A stretch of DNA of 64,000 nucleotides from Aphrocallistes beatrix (lineage: Eukaryota; Porifera; Hexactinellida; Sceptrulophora; Aphrocallistidae), in assembly GCA_963281255.1 (NCBI GenBank), contig OY725495.1, forward strand, positions 372,001 through 436,000, given 5' to 3'. The notes beneath the pieces were generated by a model. The model ran no database searches and was not told the origin of the DNA. It saw only the letters and a program-made list of their open reading frames with translations. The position numbers were made by a program, and so were the translations under genes. This document shows, piece after piece, positions 62,859 through 64,000 of the stretch; the first letter of the stretch is position 1; each line of letters starts with the position of its first letter.

Positions 62859-64000
62859 ATGTTGATCTTCGAAAAATTTTACATTTTAACATTAATCTTT
62901 CTTGTCCCAACCATAAACAATTTGTTTTATGCGACGGCAGGAAATACAGAAATAAAAATAGCTGGTCTGTATTCTGGGGAGAATGGGGAATGGGAAGGAG
63001 AAGAGCTAAGATACTTTTGTGAAATCGCAGCTGATATGGTTAAAACCCAAACTACCATTCTGCAAGATTATCAAGTGAATATCACTTGGAGAAAGTCACA
63101 ATGTAATAGGAAAATATCACTGAATGAATTTCTCAATTACATGCAAGAGAAAGAAAGCATTTATCATTTTATACTCGGTCCCAGTTGCTCTACAGCCGCA
63201 GAACCAGTCGGTGAAATCATTCCCTCATTCAGTCTCAACATGTTAACAACAACTTCAAACTCACCGGGATTAACAAATGCCAACATCTATCCAAATACGT
63301 ATCTTGGAATGCCAACTTTCAAAAATAATGTTGTCGTTTACATAAAATTGTCCCAAGTATTCAAATGGCGTCGTATCGGACTCATATATCAAGATACGGA
63401 TATTTTCAATACACTGGTTGAGGGTGTAAGTGAAGAATTTAAAAGATTAAATATCCAATTTGATCTTGAACGTATTACATACCCAGTCGACAATAAGGAA
63501 GTGGATCGAAAATTAGATCGTTTAATAATGCAACAAAAACATAGAATAATCTTTGCGAACTTCTATGAGGGAGCTGGATTTCAAGTTTTTTGTCGTGCTT
63601 TTAAGAAGAATTATCGATCACCTCGCGTTACATGGATTATTCCTTCCTGGTTTTCTAGTAAGTGGTTGGTAGGTGGAAATGGTAATTGCACTGGTGAAGA
63701 AGTAACAGAATTTATTGAAGGATCACTTGGGGTTGATAATAATGTCCGGATTTTAGACAACAATATAACATCAACAGAAATACATGAAATTTTCAAGCCC
63801 AAGGAAAATACAGTTTTCAACATCACGCGTGAAGAGTTGTGGGAAAAGATATTAGAGAGACTCAGTTCCAGTCTTTACAACGTACAAAACCTCGATCGAA
63901 ATGTAGCCAAATATGCGATATATGCTTTTGATGCAACAGTAACTCTTCTGGAGGTATTCGACAGAGCTCTGAAGGATAATCGTAGTTTACTAGAAGGGTT
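62859..64000 (+). CDS. GABA-B-like class C GPCR, receptor C (3' end beyond window)
   Basis: Open frame of 380 codons from ATG 62859 (preceded by in-frame TAA) that runs off the window end, so only the signal peptide and most of the flytrap domain are seen. Signal peptide FYILTLIFLVPTINNLFYA; flytrap from IKIAGLYSGENGEWEG, with GPSCSTAAEPVGEIIP, TTSNSPGLTNANIYPNTYLG, KWRRIGLIYQDTDIFNT and YEGAGFQVFCRAFKKNYRSP. It aligns collinearly with receptor B throughout (EGSLGVDNNVRILDNNITST; NVAKYAIYAFDATVT), so B and C are the closest pair. The seven-helix part should lie just downstream. Confidence 0.9.
   Translation, partial: MLIFEKFYILTLIFLVPTINNLFYATAGNTEIKIAGLYSGENGEWEGEELRYFCEIAADMVKTQTTILQDYQVNITWRKSQCNRKISLNEFLNYMQEKESIYHFILGPSCSTAAEPVGEIIPSFSLNMLTTTSNSPGLTNANIYPNTYLGMPTFKNNVVVYIKLSQVFKWRRIGLIYQDTDIFNTLVEGVSEEFKRLNIQFDLERITYPVDNKEVDRKLDRLIMQQKHRIIFANFYEGAGFQVFCRAFKKNYRSPRVTWIIPSWFSSKWLVGGNGNCTGEEVTEFIEGSLGVDNNVRILDNNITSTEIHEIFKPKENTVFNITREELWEKILERLSSSLYNVQNLDRNVAKYAIYAFDATVTLLEVFDRALKDNRSLLEG

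Overview
The window is eukaryotic nuclear DNA from an animal. Coding sequence is split by GT-AG and some GC-AG introns, many only 65-120 bp, and the base composition is AT-rich. The proteins are animal types: a TAO kinase, an ARHGEF17-type RhoGEF, WDFY3/ALFY, the ciliary planar-polarity effector Inturned, a TRAF, a Maf-like bZIP, TRP-type channels and a local family of GABA-B-like receptors. An expanded set of divergent GABA-B-like receptors together with TRAFs fits an early-branching animal, most simply a sponge. This is inference; no sequence here fixes the phylum.

Layout. 56-1781 (+): 3' end of a TAO kinase gene. 3247-35916 (+): a 30-exon RhoGEF gene, reconstructed exon by exon to an uninterrupted 1829-codon frame. 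Its introns hold six other genes. Intron 3 (3958-23894) carries three tandem antisense ankyrin/TRP-like channel genes of 1302, 1292 and 1288 aa. Intron 10 carries an antisense secreted serine-protease homologue that has lost its catalytic triad. Intron 15 carries a sense-strand TRAF-like gene and an antisense Maf-like bZIP gene. A mariner transposon with an intact DD34D transposase lies inside an older miniature element, inside intron 1 of the third channel gene, itself inside the RhoGEF intron.

35917-37244 is intergenic and rich in hairpin (MITE-like) elements. Three + strand genes follow closely: a RING-finger protein with a BARD1-like N-terminus and nine 111-bp tandem repeats (37245-40760), WDFY3 (41075-51953, with 97% of its coding sequence in one 10.4-kb exon) and Inturned (52245-55130). 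The right end holds three GABA-B-like class C GPCR genes, each a single open frame: + (55886-58429), - (59463-62042) and + (62859 to beyond the window end).

Functional themes are signalling to the cytoskeleton (TAO kinase, RhoGEF, Inturned), selective autophagy (WDFY3), and sensory or transmitter-like reception (TRP-like channels, GABA-B-like receptors). The two receptor families expand by local duplication. Each shows a short tract of near-identical DNA between diverged paralogues, suggesting gene conversion. Four of the 50 introns reconstructed use GC donors.
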